Notes: generated from the letters alone by a model not told the origin. 64,000 nt of DNA from Flavobacterium sediminilitoris (GCF_023008245.1 NZ_CP090145.1:3782001-3846000), one strand, 5' to 3'; shown: positions 45,061 through 54,014, counted from the stretch's first letter. Program-made: numbers and translations.

Positions 45061-45119
45061 TAATTAGCACTTATTTTTATAAAAATATCTCTTCTTTTTA
45101 TAAAAATAAGTGCTAATTA
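45061..45119. repeat. 25-bp perfect inverted repeat with 9-bp loop
   Basis: Left arm 45061-45085 begins TAATTAGCACTTATTTTTAT; right arm 45095-45119 is its exact reverse complement; the spacer is TATCTCTTC. It lies between the 45135 gene and the TonB receptor promoter. It could be the terminator of the 45135 gene, an operator, or the remains of a small mobile palindrome. Confidence 0.9.
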
Positions 45120-45134
45120 TTTAAAATTTTATAT

Positions 45135-45566
45135 TTAAAATTTCCAATCAAACTCATCGCTGTTATTAAAAACAGCTCCTATCTCTATTTTAAAAACTTC
45201 ATTATAATCAACATTTACGAAAATCCAATTATCTTCAAAGAAGTAATTTTCAGTTCCATCAACTATTTCAGTTTCATATTGAGTCATTTTATTATTTGAA
45301 AATAATACTTTAACATCTTTCCATTTTTGACCAATTATTTTTTGACCAAATAATTCTAGATTCTGATGTATTGAAGTAATATATCCCAATCTCAATTCTT
45401 CTTCATCATAAAAGGTTAACCTCATTTTATGTTCATCATAAACATATACAACATTCTCTTCTTCATCAATATATTGTTTACTTGGTCTACCATATATTGC
45501 TTCTACATCTTTTTGTTTCATACCAAAAAGAAGCTTATCAATACCAAATTTTAATTTAATTTCCAT
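45135..45566 (-). CDS. Cytoplasmic hypothetical protein
   Basis: 143 residues from the ATG at 45566 (MEIKLKFGIDKLLFGMKQKD); an ATG at 45593 would extend the gene into the typA terminator hairpin. The sequence has GMKQKDVEAIYGRPSKQYID, which resembles the SmpA/OmlA-like 'pick-up' motif (GMTxxeVxxllGxPs). It then has beta strands with acidic turns and an end NNSDEFDWKF. No signal peptide. Function unknown. It is located downstream of typA and the large inverted repeat follows its stop. Confidence 0.68.
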   Translation of the reverse strand: MEIKLKFGIDKLLFGMKQKDVEAIYGRPSKQYIDEEENVVYVYDEHKMRLTFYDEEELRLGYITSIHQNLELFGQKIIGQKWKDVKVLFSNNKMTQYETEIVDGTENYFFEDNWIFVNVDYNEVFKIEIGAVFNNSDEFDWKF

Positions 45567-45583
45567 AATTTTTAATTTTAAAT

Positions 45584-45616
45584 AAAAAACCACCTCGTAA
45601 AAACGGGTGGTTTAAA
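45584..45616 (-). terminator. typA terminator
   Basis: On the minus strand AAACCACC...GGTGGTTT (8 bp, extended by CG/CG inside) is followed by TTTATTT, just after typA. Confidence 0.85.
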
Positions 45617-45646
45617 AATACTATTTTTATAAAAACATTTAAACTA

Positions 45647-47443
45647 TTATAATTTAAAACGTTTTCTATCATTCTCATTTAAATAAATCTTACGTAAACG
45701 TAATGATTTAGGTGTTACTTCAACATATTCATCTTTTTGAATATATTCTAATGCTTCTTCTAATGAGAATTTGATTGCAGGAATAATTCTTGCTTTATCA
45801 TCAGCTCCAGAAGAACGTACGTTAGAAAGTTTTTTCGTTTTAGTAACATTTACAGTCATATCATCGCTACGAGTGTTTTCTCCAATAACTTGACCTTCAT
45901 AAATATCTTCATTAGGATCAACAAAGAATTTACCTCTATCTTGTAATTTATCAATAGAATAAGGAATTGCTTTTCCGTTTTCCATAGAGATTAAAGATCC
46001 ATTATTACGTCCAGGAATTTCTCCTTTAAATGGTTCGTATCCTATAAAACGGTGTGCCATAATAGCCTCACCAGCAGTAGCAGTAAGCAATTGATTACGT
46101 AATCCGATAATTCCACGAGATGGAATATTAAATTTCACAACCATACGCTCTCCTTTACCTTCCATACTTAACATTTCTCCTTTACGAATAGAAACAAATT
46201 CTACCGCTCTTCCAGATAAATTTTCTGGTAAATCAATTGTTAATTCTTCAATTGGTTCACATTTTACACCATCAATTTCTTTGATAATAACTTGTGGTTG
46301 TCCAATTTGTAATTCATATCCTTCTCTTCTCATTGTTTCAATAAGAACTGATAAGTGAAGTACTCCACGTCCAAAAACCATAAATTTATCAGCAGAATCT
46401 GTTTCACCTACTTTTAAAGCAAGGTTTTTCTCTAATTCTTTAGTTAATCTATCTTTAATATGACGAGATGTTACAAATTTCCCTTCTTTACCAAAGAAAG
46501 GAGAATCATTAATTGTAAACAACATACTCATTGTTGGCTCATCAATAGCAATTGTTTGTAATGCCTCTGGGTTTTCAAAATCAGCGATAGTATCACCAAT
46601 TTCAAATCCTTCAACACCTACAATTGCACAAATATCTCCAGCAACTACTTCTTCTACTTTTCTACGTCCAAGTCCTTCAAAAGTATGTAATTCTTTAATT
46701 CTAGATTTAATAACTTTCCCATCTCTTTTTACTAATGAAATAGGCATTCCTTCTCTTAAGATACCTCTTTCTAAACGTCCAATAGCGATACGTCCTGTAA
46801 AACTAGAAAAGTCTAAAGATGTAATTAACATTTGAGGAGTTCCTTCTGACACTTTTGGTGCAGGAACATTCTCAATAACCATATCTAAAAGTGGTTCAAT
46901 ATTAGTAGTTTGATTTTTCCAATCATCAGACATCCAATTGTTTTTAGCAGAACCATAAACTGTTGGGAAATCTAATTGTTCTTCTGTAGCTCCTAATTCA
47001 AACATTAAGTCAAAAACTTTTTCATGAACCTCCTCTGGAGTACAATTTTCTTTATCAACTTTATTAATTACTACACAAGGTTTTAATCCTAAATCAATAG
47101 CCTTTTGAAGTACAAAACGAGTTTGGGGCATAGGACCTTCAAATGCATCTACTAAAAGACATACACCATCAGCCATGTTTAATACTCTCTCTACTTCACC
47201 ACCAAAATCCGCGTGACCTGGAGTATCAATAATGTTAATCTTAGTACCTTTGTAGGTAACTGACACATTTTTAGATGTGATAGTAATTCCTCTTTCACGC
47301 TCTAAATCATTGTTATCCAATATCAAGTCTCCTGTGTTTTCGTTTTCACGAAACAGTTGACAGTGATACATAATTTTGTCAACCAAAGTTGTCTTTCCGT
47401 GGTCAACGTGTGCAATAATTGCAATGTTTCTAATTGGTGTCAT
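45647..47443 (-). CDS. typA: Ribosome-associated GTPase TypA/BipA
   Basis: 598 residues, the normal length. It is an EF-G-like translational GTPase. G1 is [15 protein letters not shown]2/switch [11 protein letters not shown]3 [12 protein letters not shown] and G4 NKVDKEN. The beta-barrel and EF-G III/V-like domains follow, and the BipA-specific C-terminal domain ends [16 protein letters not shown]. BipA helps 50S assembly and stress adaptation. It is divergent in position from rpsT only by strand order: both are on the minus strand, with a rpsT terminator between them. Confidence 0.97.
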   Translation of the reverse strand: MTPIRNIAIIAHVDHGKTTLVDKIMYHCQLFRENENTGDLILDNNDLERERGITITSKNVSVTYKGTKINIIDTPGHADFGGEVERVLNMADGVCLLVDAFEGPMPQTRFVLQKAIDLGLKPCVVINKVDKENCTPEEVHEKVFDLMFELGATEEQLDFPTVYGSAKNNWMSDDWKNQTTNIEPLLDMVIENVPAPKVSEGTPQMLITSLDFSSFTGRIAIGRLERGILREGMPISLVKRDGKVIKSRIKELHTFEGLGRRKVEEVVAGDICAIVGVEGFEIGDTIADFENPEALQTIAIDEPTMSMLFTINDSPFFGKEGKFVTSRHIKDRLTKELEKNLALKVGETDSADKFMVFGRGVLHLSVLIETMRREGYELQIGQPQVIIKEIDGVKCEPIEELTIDLPENLSGRAVEFVSIRKGEMLSMEGKGERMVVKFNIPSRGIIGLRNQLLTATAGEAIMAHRFIGYEPFKGEIPGRNNGSLISMENGKAIPYSIDKLQDRGKFFVDPNEDIYEGQVIGENTRSDDMTVNVTKTKKLSNVRSSGADDKARIIPAIKFSLEEALEYIQKDEYVEVTPKSLRLRKIYLNENDRKRFKL

Positions 47444-47463
47444 GCTATATTTTTTTCAAGGTG

Positions 47464-47471
47464 CAAAAGTA
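47464..47471 (-). promoter_or_regulatory. -7 box of typA
   Basis: On the minus strand TACTTTTG matches TAnnTTTG, 20 bp before the typA ATG. Confidence 0.5.
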
Positions 47472-47535
47472 AACTTTATTTTTGGATAAAACACTATATA
47501 ATAATTAACTAAATTGTTATATCCTCATTTTTATT

Positions 47536-47566
47536 CATAAAAAAAGCTCTCATAAAGAGAGCTTTG
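47536..47566 (-). terminator. rpsT terminator
   Basis: Stem AAAGCTCTC/GAGAGCTTT with 5-nt loop and, on the minus strand, a run of T after it, 24 bp beyond the rpsT stop. Confidence 0.88.
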
Positions 47567-47589
47567 TAATATTTTATCAAGATTAGCTA

Positions 47590-47841
47590 TTATAAAGAAG
47601 CTACGAATCTTGTTAATTTTGATTTTAAGTTTGAAGCTTTATTAGAATGAATAATATTCTTTTTTGCTAATTTATCAATCATTGAAATAACTAATGGTAA
47701 TTTAGCAACAGCATCATTTTTATCAGTAGCTAAACGTAGTGCTTTTATAGCATTACGAGTAGTTTTATGCTGATATCTATTTAAAACTCTTCTTTTTTCG
47801 TTACTTCTAATTCTTTTTAAAGCTGACTTATGATTTGCCAT
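47590..47841 (-). CDS. rpsT: 30S ribosomal protein S20
   Basis: 83 residues, highly basic and helical, the typical size. The start MANHKSALKRIRSNEKRRVL and the end KSKLTRFVASL are diagnostic of S20, which binds 16S rRNA early in 30S assembly. It lies immediately downstream of two tRNA-Glu genes on the same strand. A terminator-like hairpin separates them, so the RNA and protein transcripts may be partly coupled. Confidence 0.97.
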   Translation of the reverse strand: MANHKSALKRIRSNEKRRVLNRYQHKTTRNAIKALRLATDKNDAVAKLPLVISMIDKLAKKNIIHSNKASNLKSKLTRFVASL

Positions 47842-47884
47842 TTTGTTTCTTTTTAAGTGTAATAATTATTATAAACTACTAGTT

Positions 47885-47931
47885 AAAAAAGAAAAACCTC
47901 CCACAATTGTGTAAACAATCACTTTGGTTTT
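47885..47931 (-). terminator. Probable terminator of the tRNA-Glu transcript
   Basis: On the minus strand AAAACC (47931-47926) pairs with GGTTTT (47898-47893), with an inner ATTGT/ACAAT stem. It is followed by TTTTTCTTTTTT. Confidence 0.5.
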
Positions 47932-47987
47932 AACTAATAAAATAAAAATTTGAGACACTGAACTTTTATTTTATAAAACTTAATTTG

Positions 47988-48059
47988 TAGCCCGTAGGGG
48001 AATCGAACCCCTCTTACCAGGATGAAAACCTGGCGTCCTAACCGATAGACGAACGGGCC
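47988..48059 (-). tRNA. tRNA-Glu (anticodon UUC), copy A
   Basis: 72 nt cloverleaf. Acceptor GGCCCGT pairs with ACGGGCT (first pair G-U), discriminator A, and CCA is not encoded. The anticodon stem CCAGG/CCTGG encloses the loop TTTTCAT with anticodon TTC. The T arm is AGGGG-TTCGATT-CCCCT. It reads GAA and GAG. The D arm contains CTATCGGTTAGGAC. It lies 12 bp from a second tRNA-Glu on the same strand. Confidence 0.96.
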
Positions 48060-48071
48060 ATTGAGATTTTG

Positions 48072-48143
48072 TAGTCCGTACGGGAATCGAACCCGTGTTA
48101 CCAGGATGAAAACCTGGCGTCCTAACCCCTAGACGAACGGACC
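48072..48143 (-). tRNA. tRNA-Glu (anticodon UUC), copy B
   Basis: 72 nt cloverleaf with acceptor GGTCCGT/ACGGACT (again G-U at the first pair), anticodon loop TTTTCAT and T arm CACGGG/CCCGTA. The D arm carries CTAGGGGTTAGGAC. The anticodon arm is identical to copy A but the acceptor, D and T arms differ. It is first on the transcript, directly after a strong promoter. Confidence 0.96.
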
Positions 48144-48165
48144 ATTTGTTTCTCTAATGCGGATG

Positions 48166-48195
48166 CAAAAATACAACAATTTTTTATTCTTGCAA
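48166..48195 (-). promoter_or_regulatory. Promoter of the tRNA-Glu pair
   Basis: On the minus strand TTG (48195-48193), 19-bp spacer, then TATTTTTG (48173-48166): a full match to the Bacteroidetes TTG-N19-TAnnTTTG consensus, 22 bp before the first tRNA. Confidence 0.8.
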
Positions 48196-48233
48196 TAGTG
48201 AAGCAAACTTTTTTTATTTTTTTTTCATTTTTC

Positions 48234-49712
48234 TTAATATGCCTTAGCAAAAAGTACTCTTCCAACAGACGGATTCCCAGTAAACACGCAGCTTCCAGCC
48301 TCTTCTACCCTATCTAAAGGAATACATCTTATTGTTGCTTTTGTTAAGTCTTTTATCTTCTCTTCTGTTTCTGAAGTACCATCCCAATGAGCCGAAATAA
48401 AGCCTCCTTTTGACTCCAAAACAGTCTTAAATTCTTCAAAATCATTTACTTCTGTCGTATGCTCTGTTCGATAATCAATTGCTTTGTTAAATAATTCCTC
48501 TTGAATTTGATTTAATTTATTTTTTATAAAATTCTCAATTCCATCCTTAGAAACTACTTCTTTTGTAAGAATATCCCTTCTTGCAACCTCATAAGTTCCG
48601 TTTTCTAAATCCTTTGGACCAATCGCAATTCTCAATGGAACTCCTTTTAATTCCCATTCTGCAAATTTAAATCCTGGTTTATGAGTTGTTCTATCATCAT
48701 ATTTAACAGAAATACCTAATTTTCTCAAAGAAACAACTAATTCATCAACTTGATCAGAAATAGCTTTTAACTGTTCATCTGTTTTATGTATTGGCACAAT
48801 TACAACTTGAATAGGCGCTAAGTTAGGTGGTAAAACCAAACCATTATCATCTGAATGTGTCATTACTAAAGCTCCCATTAATCTGGTCGAGACACCCCAA
48901 GAAGTTCCCCAAACATACTCTTGCTTTCCTTCTTGATTTGCAAATTTAACATCAAATGCTTTTGCAAAATTTTGACCTAAAAAGTGAGATGTTCCTGCTT
49001 GTAGCGCTTTTCCATCTTGCATTAATGCTTCAATACAATATGTCTCTTCTGCTCCTGCAAATCGCTCAGATTCTGTTTTAAGCCCTTTAACAACTGGAAT
49101 AGCCATGAAGTTCTGAACAAAATCCGCATATACATTCATCATTCTTTCCGATTCTTCAATAGCTTCTACTTTGGTTGCATGTGCAGTATGTCCTTCTTGC
49201 CACAAAAATTCGGCAGTTCTTAAGAATAATCGTGTACGCATTTCCCAACGAACAACATTTGCCCATTGATTAATTAATAATGGCAAATCTCTATATGATT
49301 GTACCCATCCTTTATATGTACTCCATATAATTGCTTCACTTGTTGGACGAACAATCAATTCTTCTTCTAGTTTCGCTTTTGGATCAACTATTAATTTTCC
49401 TTTATTATCTGGATCGTTTGTTAATCTATAGTGCGTTACAATAGCACACTCTTTTGCAAATCCTTCCGCATTTTTTTCTTCTGCTTCAAACATGCTCTTG
49501 GGTACAAAAAGAGGAAAATAAGCATTACTATGTCCTGTTTCTTTAAACATTCTATCTAATTCTGCTTGCATTTTTTCCCAAATTGCATAACCATATGGTT
49601 TGATTACCATACATCCTCTTACTCCTGAATTCTCAGCTAAATCGGCTTTAACTACTAATTCATTATACCACTTTGAGTAATCTTCTTCTCTTTTTGTTAA
49701 GTTTTTGCTCAT
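48234..49712 (-). CDS. proS: Proline-tRNA ligase
   Basis: 492 residues of the eukaryote/archaea-like (short, class II, no INS editing insert) ProRS type. Motif 1 surrounds [17 protein letters not shown], motif 2 [20 protein letters not shown] (20 residues) and motif 3 [17 protein letters not shown]. The anticodon-binding domain ([13 protein letters not shown]) and a C-terminal zinc-domain-like region ending [10 protein letters not shown] follow. It charges tRNA-Pro with proline. The divergent neighbour is a low-complexity lipoprotein; the promoter is well resolved. Confidence 0.97.
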   Translation of the reverse strand: MSKNLTKREEDYSKWYNELVVKADLAENSGVRGCMVIKPYGYAIWEKMQAELDRMFKETGHSNAYFPLFVPKSMFEAEEKNAEGFAKECAIVTHYRLTNDPDNKGKLIVDPKAKLEEELIVRPTSEAIIWSTYKGWVQSYRDLPLLINQWANVVRWEMRTRLFLRTAEFLWQEGHTAHATKVEAIEESERMMNVYADFVQNFMAIPVVKGLKTESERFAGAEETYCIEALMQDGKALQAGTSHFLGQNFAKAFDVKFANQEGKQEYVWGTSWGVSTRLMGALVMTHSDDNGLVLPPNLAPIQVVIVPIHKTDEQLKAISDQVDELVVSLRKLGISVKYDDRTTHKPGFKFAEWELKGVPLRIAIGPKDLENGTYEVARRDILTKEVVSKDGIENFIKNKLNQIQEELFNKAIDYRTEHTTEVNDFEEFKTVLESKGGFISAHWDGTSETEEKIKDLTKATIRCIPLDRVEEAGSCVFTGNPSVGRVLFAKAY

Positions 49713-49766
49713 TTATAAGGTTTTGGCATAAAAATTGTTTATATTTATTTTAACTAAATAGTTCCA

Positions 49767-49797
49767 CAAAACTAACTATTTTTGTAATGTCCAACAA
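49767..49797 (-). promoter_or_regulatory. proS promoter
   Basis: On the minus strand TAGTTTTG (49774-49767) matches TAnnTTTG, with TTG at 49797-49795 (20-bp spacer) or 49794-49792 (17 bp). Confidence 0.65.
49777..49784 (+). promoter_or_regulatory. -7 box of the 49812 gene
   Basis: TATTTTTG matches TAnnTTTG, 27 bp before the ATG. It interlocks with the divergent proS promoter, so the two may compete. Confidence 0.5.
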
Positions 49798-49811
49798 TAA
49801 AAAAAAGAGTT

Positions 49812-50801
49812 ATGAAAGCTAATCTATCCTTTTTAAGAAAATTTCACTTGTTTTCCACTATAGGAATTCTAAGTACACTTGCCATTTCGTGTGGTTCATA
49901 TCAAAACTCATCTTACTATGATAATGATGGGGTTTATGGTACTAACAACCGTTACGAACAAGAAGTCCCTAATAAATATTCAGAACAGAATATAGAACAA
50001 TCAAATAAATATGCTCAACAATTTAAAAATATGCAAGATGATTATACATATTTTACAGATGTTGAAGATTATTCATCAGAAACAAATGACACTGTTATAA
50101 CAGTTTACAAAAATAACTATAATAATGATAGATATGGTAGTTGGGGTAGTAATACCAGCGAAGTTACTGTAAATTATTATAATAATGGTTGGAACAATTG
50201 GTATTCTCCATATTGGGGTTCAGGATGGTATGGATCAAACTGGGGATGGGGTTACCCATATTACGGTTCAAGTTGGGGATGGAATAACTGGTATGGACCT
50301 AGTTGGGGATTCTATTATGGATCAAACTGGGGATGGGGAGGATATTATAACAACCCATATTTTTATGGAAATCACTGGAATCATTATGGTTACTATGGTA
50401 GAAACAGAAATATTGCTTATAACTCTGGAAGAAGAGGTGGTTCTAGCTACTATTCTAACGGAAATAGATATTCAGGATCTAGATACAGCACTGGAAGAAA
50501 TAGCATTTCACCAAGAAGTAATTACAACGGAAGAAATTCTACAATAAGTACACCTAGAGGCACAAGATCTAACACAGCTATAAGCCCAAGAAATAATTAT
50601 TCTACTCCTAGAAGTAACAGTACAAGAAATAATTATTCTACTCCTAGAAATAACACACCAAGAAGTTCTTATTCTACACCTAGAAGCTCTTCTAACGGAA
50701 GTTTTTCAGCACCTAGAAGTTCTGGCGGCAGCAGATCATCTGGTGGTGGACGTTCTGGTGGAGGTGGACGATCTGGCGGCGGAAGAGGTGGAAGAGGATA
50801 A
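49812..50801 (+). CDS. Low-complexity Gly/Tyr/Trp/Ser/Arg-rich lipoprotein
   Basis: 329 residues. The lipoprotein signal ends LSTLAISCGSYQ (Cys near residue 27). A short charged region follows (about 45-95). Residues about 115-195 are built from Trp/Tyr/Gly/Asn units (WYGSNWGWGYPYYGSSWGW and similar). Residues about 200-300 are Ser/Arg/Asn/Thr repeats (NNYSTPRSNSTR). The last 30 are GGGRSGG repeats. No fold is expected; an exposed, disordered outer-membrane lipoprotein is likely. I recall similar proteins in other Flavobacteria between proS and a FadL-like gene. Function unknown. Confidence 0.78.
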   Translation: MKANLSFLRKFHLFSTIGILSTLAISCGSYQNSSYYDNDGVYGTNNRYEQEVPNKYSEQNIEQSNKYAQQFKNMQDDYTYFTDVEDYSSETNDTVITVYKNNYNNDRYGSWGSNTSEVTVNYYNNGWNNWYSPYWGSGWYGSNWGWGYPYYGSSWGWNNWYGPSWGFYYGSNWGWGGYYNNPYFYGNHWNHYGYYGRNRNIAYNSGRRGGSSYYSNGNRYSGSRYSTGRNSISPRSNYNGRNSTISTPRGTRSNTAISPRNNYSTPRSNSTRNNYSTPRNNTPRSSYSTPRSSSNGSFSAPRSSGGSRSSGGGRSGGGGRSGGGRGGRG

Positions 50802-50841
50802 TCAATAAAAAATGAAAATTTAGATTTAGAATAGAATTGCT

Positions 50842-52332
50842 ATGAAAAAAATTTATATACTATCTTTATTCTTATCCTATTTTGTAGGGATAAGTCAGGA
50901 AAACACGTCTAAAGATGCACTTCGCTATGCTGTAGATGATATTACTGGAACTGCTAGATTTAGGTCTATGAGCGGTGCTTTTGGTGCCGTTGGTGGAGAT
51001 TTATCTTCTATAAATATAAACCCTGCTGGTTCTGCTATTTTTAGCAACAATATAGCCAGTATAACTGCTAGCAGTTTCAATATTAAAAATAACTCAAATT
51101 ATTTTGGCACAAAAACAAAAGAGAATTATAGTGTTTTAGATTTAAATCAAATAGGAGCCGTTCTTGTATTTACAGATAGTAATCCTGAAAATAATTGGAA
51201 AAAAATATCTGTTGCTATAAACTATGAAAATGCTAATAATTTAGACAATAGAATATTTTCAGCAGGTACAAATCCAAATAATTCAATAGGAAATTATTTC
51301 TTAAATTTTGCTCAAGGAATTCCCATAAATGTTCTTGAAAATTATTCTTATTCAGATTTAGATTTTGGAGGACAACAAGCTTATTTAGGATACAATGCTT
51401 ACTTATTTGATTTAGAATCTCCTGAAACTTATATAAGTAATGTTCCTTCTGGACGTTATTATCAAGAAAATCAAATTGTTTCTAACGGATACAATGGAAA
51501 GTTATCAGGAAACTTTGCAACATCATACAAAAACAAACTATTTTTAGGAGTAAATCTTAATGCACATTTTACAGATTTTACAAAAAGATTTAGTGTTTTT
51601 GAAAGTAATAATAATCCAATTAATGATCTTCCTCGTTCATCAATTAAGCATATAAGATTTGACAACGAATTATATACTTATGGAAGTGGGTTTTCATTTA
51701 ATTTAGGAGCTATTTTACAAGCTACTAAAGAGTTTAGAATTGGTTTAGCTTATGAATCACCTACATGGTATAATTTAAATGACGAGTTAATACAAGGTAT
51801 TGAGAGTGTTAGCATTAACAATCCTGATAATAATTCTAATCCTAAATTTTACCCTGATGTACTTAATATATATCCTACTTATAAATTAAAGACTCCTGAA
51901 AAATGGACTGTAAGTGGTGCTTATGTATTTGGTAACAGAGGTTTAATAAGCGCTGATATTTCTAGAAAAGATTATAGCAATACTAAATACAAACCTACTA
52001 AATACTATGACGACTTAAACATAGATATGAGTCAAAATTTGACTCAAGCTATAGAAGTCCGTCTAGGTGGTGAATATAGAATAAAACAATTAAGTTTAAG
52101 AGCTGGATATCGTTTTGAAGAAAGTCCTTTTAAAGTTGACTATGCAATGGGAGATTTAACTGGCTATTCTGGAGGTATTGGATATAACTTTGGAGAGAGT
52201 AAATTAGACTTAGCATATTCAAATAGCCATAGAAATTACAACCAAAGTTTTGTTTCTTCTGGTATGAATGATACTGCTAGAATAAGAACAATTCAAAATA
52301 ACGTAACACTTACCTACTCTATTAATTTTTAA
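50842..52332 (+). CDS. OmpP1/FadL-family outer-membrane protein
   Basis: 496 residues: signal peptide (MKKIYILSLFLSYFVGISQ), then a beta-barrel of the FadL type. The conserved early block is TARFRSMSGAFGAVGGDLSS-INPAG (SINPAG-like motif). Mid-barrel strands include RIGLAYESPTWYNL, and the final ones NLTQAIEVRLGGEYRIKQL and NNVTLTYSINF. FadL proteins import long-chain fatty acids or other hydrophobic molecules across the outer membrane. It starts 40 bp after the low-complexity lipoprotein gene and probably shares its transcript. A terminator follows. Confidence 0.9.
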   Translation: MKKIYILSLFLSYFVGISQENTSKDALRYAVDDITGTARFRSMSGAFGAVGGDLSSININPAGSAIFSNNIASITASSFNIKNNSNYFGTKTKENYSVLDLNQIGAVLVFTDSNPENNWKKISVAINYENANNLDNRIFSAGTNPNNSIGNYFLNFAQGIPINVLENYSYSDLDFGGQQAYLGYNAYLFDLESPETYISNVPSGRYYQENQIVSNGYNGKLSGNFATSYKNKLFLGVNLNAHFTDFTKRFSVFESNNNPINDLPRSSIKHIRFDNELYTYGSGFSFNLGAILQATKEFRIGLAYESPTWYNLNDELIQGIESVSINNPDNNSNPKFYPDVLNIYPTYKLKTPEKWTVSGAYVFGNRGLISADISRKDYSNTKYKPTKYYDDLNIDMSQNLTQAIEVRLGGEYRIKQLSLRAGYRFEESPFKVDYAMGDLTGYSGGIGYNFGESKLDLAYSNSHRNYNQSFVSSGMNDTARIRTIQNNVTLTYSINF

Positions 52333-52359
52333 AATAATTATAGATTACAATAAAACAAG

Positions 52360-52387
52360 AATCCTTCTTAACCGAAGGATTTTTTTA
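52360..52387 (+). terminator. Terminator after the FadL-like gene
   Basis: Stem AATCCTTC/GAAGGATT with loop TTAACC followed by TTTTTT. Confidence 0.88.
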
Positions 52388-52404
52388 TACCTAAGCGTAA
52401 ACTT

Positions 52405-52495
52405 ATAGCCCTGATGGAAGCGACATCCTTTTTCTTTATATATAAGTTTAAAAATTTGATATAAAGAAAAAGATAAAGCAAACAGCAGGTAGAAA
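52405..52495 (+). ncRNA. Candidate structured RNA, Flavo-1-like
   Basis: The stretch opens with AGCCCTGATGGAAGCGACAT, a GC-rich block unlike its AT-rich surroundings. A 13-bp perfect stem (TTTTTCTTTATAT at 52429-52441 with ATATAAAGAAAAA at 52459-52471, plus a C-G pair below) follows, and then GATAAAGCAAACAGCAGG. CCTG (52410-52413) can pair with CAGG (52486-52489) to close the whole element. I have seen near-identical 'CCTGAT-GAAGCG-CATCC' elements in flavobacterial intergenic regions and suspect the Rfam Flavo-1 motif, but this is from memory. It sits between the FadL-like terminator and the rimO promoter. Confidence 0.55.
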
Positions 52496-52543
52496 CTTTT
52501 AAAAAACTCACAAGCGATACTGCTTCTAATGAATAATTTTATG

Positions 52544-52551
52544 TAATTTTG
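52544..52551 (+). promoter_or_regulatory. -7 box of rimO
   Basis: TAATTTTG matches TAnnTTTG, 18 bp before the ATG at 52570. It overlaps an upstream in-frame ATG at 52549, which is one reason not to use that start. Confidence 0.5.
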
Positions 52552-52569
52552 CACCTCAATTTTAAGTAT

Positions 52570-53880
52570 ATGAGAACCAAATCGTTAAAGAAAAATAAAA
52601 TCAACGTAATTACACTTGGATGTTCTAAAAATGTTTATGATAGTGAAGTTTTAATGGGTCAATTGAAAGCTAATGGCAAAGAAGTGACACATGAAGCAAC
52701 TAAAGATGAAGGAAACATTATTGTAATTAATACTTGTGGTTTTATTGATAATGCAAAAGAAGAATCGGTGAACACGATTTTAGAATATGCTGATAAAAAA
52801 GAACAAGGTTTAGTAGATAAAGTATTTGTTACAGGATGTTTATCGGAACGTTACAGACCTGATTTAGAGAAAGAAATTCCTAATGTAGATCAATTTTTTG
52901 GTACTACCGAATTACCGTTATTATTAAAAGCTTTAGGTGCTGATTACAAGCATGAATTAATAGGTGAACGTTTAACAACTACTCCTAAAAACTACGCTTA
53001 TTTGAAAATTTCAGAAGGTTGCGATAGACCTTGTAGTTTTTGTGCTATTCCTTTAATGAGAGGAAAACATGTTTCTACTCCTATTGAAAAATTAGTCATT
53101 GAAGCCGAAAAATTAGCTAAAAATGGAGTTAAAGAATTAATCTTAATTGCTCAAGATTTAACCTATTACGGATTAGATATCTACAAAAAAAGAAACTTAG
53201 CTGAATTATTAGAAAATTTAGTAAAAGTTGAAGGTATTGAATGGATTCGTTTACATTATGCTTTTCCAACAGGTTTTCCAATGGAAGTATTAGACTTAAT
53301 GAAAAAAGAGCCTAAAATTTGTAATTATATTGATATTCCTTTACAGCACATTTCAGATAGTGTTTTAAAGTCGATGAGAAGAGGAACTACTTATGAGAAA
53401 ACAACTAATCTTTTAAAGGATTTTAGAAAAGCGGTTCCTGAAATGGCTATCCGTACTACTTTAATTGTAGGTTATCCTGGCGAAACAGAGGAAGATTTTG
53501 AAATTTTAAAGAATTGGGTTGAAGAAATGCGTTTTGAACGTTTAGGCTGTTTTGCTTATTCACACGAAGAAAATACACATGCTTATAGTTTAGTAGACGA
53601 TGTTCCATATGAGGTGAAACAAGAACGTGCTAGAATTATTATGGATATTCAAGCTCAAATTTCTTGGGATTTAAATCAAGAAAAAATTGGACAAACTTTT
53701 AAATGTGTAATTGACAGAAAAGAAGGAGAATATTTTGTAGGAAGAACCGAATTTGATAGTCCAGATGTTGATAATGAGGTTTTAGTAGAAGCTTCTAAAC
53801 ATTATTTAAAAACAGGTGATTTTGTTATGCTAAAAATTACGGATGCAACAGAATTTGACTTGTATGCAGAACCTGTTTAA
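52570..53880 (+). CDS. rimO: Ribosomal protein S12 methylthiotransferase
   Basis: 436 residues from the ATG at 52570 (MRTKSLKKNKINVITLGCSK). An upstream ATG overlaps the -7 box. The N-terminal UPF0004 domain (LGCSKNVYDSE, INTCGFIDNAKEES, TGCLSERY) binds one Fe-S cluster. The radical-SAM domain has CDRPCSFCAIPLMRG (CxxxCxxC), with IPLQHISDSVLKSMRRGTT and a C-terminal TRAM domain (GQTFKCVIDRKEGEYFVGRT). It methylthiolates Asp88-equivalent of S12. The upstream gap holds the candidate structured RNA; the terminator follows. Confidence 0.97.
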   Translation: MRTKSLKKNKINVITLGCSKNVYDSEVLMGQLKANGKEVTHEATKDEGNIIVINTCGFIDNAKEESVNTILEYADKKEQGLVDKVFVTGCLSERYRPDLEKEIPNVDQFFGTTELPLLLKALGADYKHELIGERLTTTPKNYAYLKISEGCDRPCSFCAIPLMRGKHVSTPIEKLVIEAEKLAKNGVKELILIAQDLTYYGLDIYKKRNLAELLENLVKVEGIEWIRLHYAFPTGFPMEVLDLMKKEPKICNYIDIPLQHISDSVLKSMRRGTTYEKTTNLLKDFRKAVPEMAIRTTLIVGYPGETEEDFEILKNWVEEMRFERLGCFAYSHEENTHAYSLVDDVPYEVKQERARIIMDIQAQISWDLNQEKIGQTFKCVIDRKEGEYFVGRTEFDSPDVDNEVLVEASKHYLKTGDFVMLKITDATEFDLYAEPV

Positions 53881-53898
53881 GCATTTATTATAATATAC

Positions 53899-53938
53899 AA
53901 AATCCTCATAGCATAAAAGTTATGAGGATTTTTTTTAT
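53899..53938 (+). terminator. rimO terminator
   Basis: Stem AATCCTCATA/TATGAGGATT (53901-53910 and 53921-53930) with 10-nt loop followed by TTTTTT. Confidence 0.85.
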
Positions 53939-54014
53939 TTTGGAATGATAAATATCACATTCTCTTCTCTCTATTGATTGTATATTTGAATAAATAATTA
54001 AAACTGAAAGTAGA

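Noticed and set aside
45011..45134. A Fur box upstream of the TonB receptor
   Set aside because: No GATAAT-type 19-bp palindrome is present. The only strong symmetry is the long 25-bp inverted repeat, which does not match Fur.
50185..50547. A plus-strand frame of 120 codons inside the low-complexity lipoprotein gene
   Set aside because: It is produced by the Gly/Trp codon repeats read in another frame; the true frame has a lipoprotein signal.
50140..50800. Tandem repeats that might suggest a CRISPR array
   Set aside because: The repeats are irregular codon-level repeats (TGGGGATGGGG, AGAAG) in an open coding frame without regular spacers. No cas gene is present.
52345..52554. A 69-codon minus-strand frame over the structured-RNA region
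   Set aside because: It is antisense to a terminator, the candidate RNA and the rimO promoter, with no recognisable protein features.
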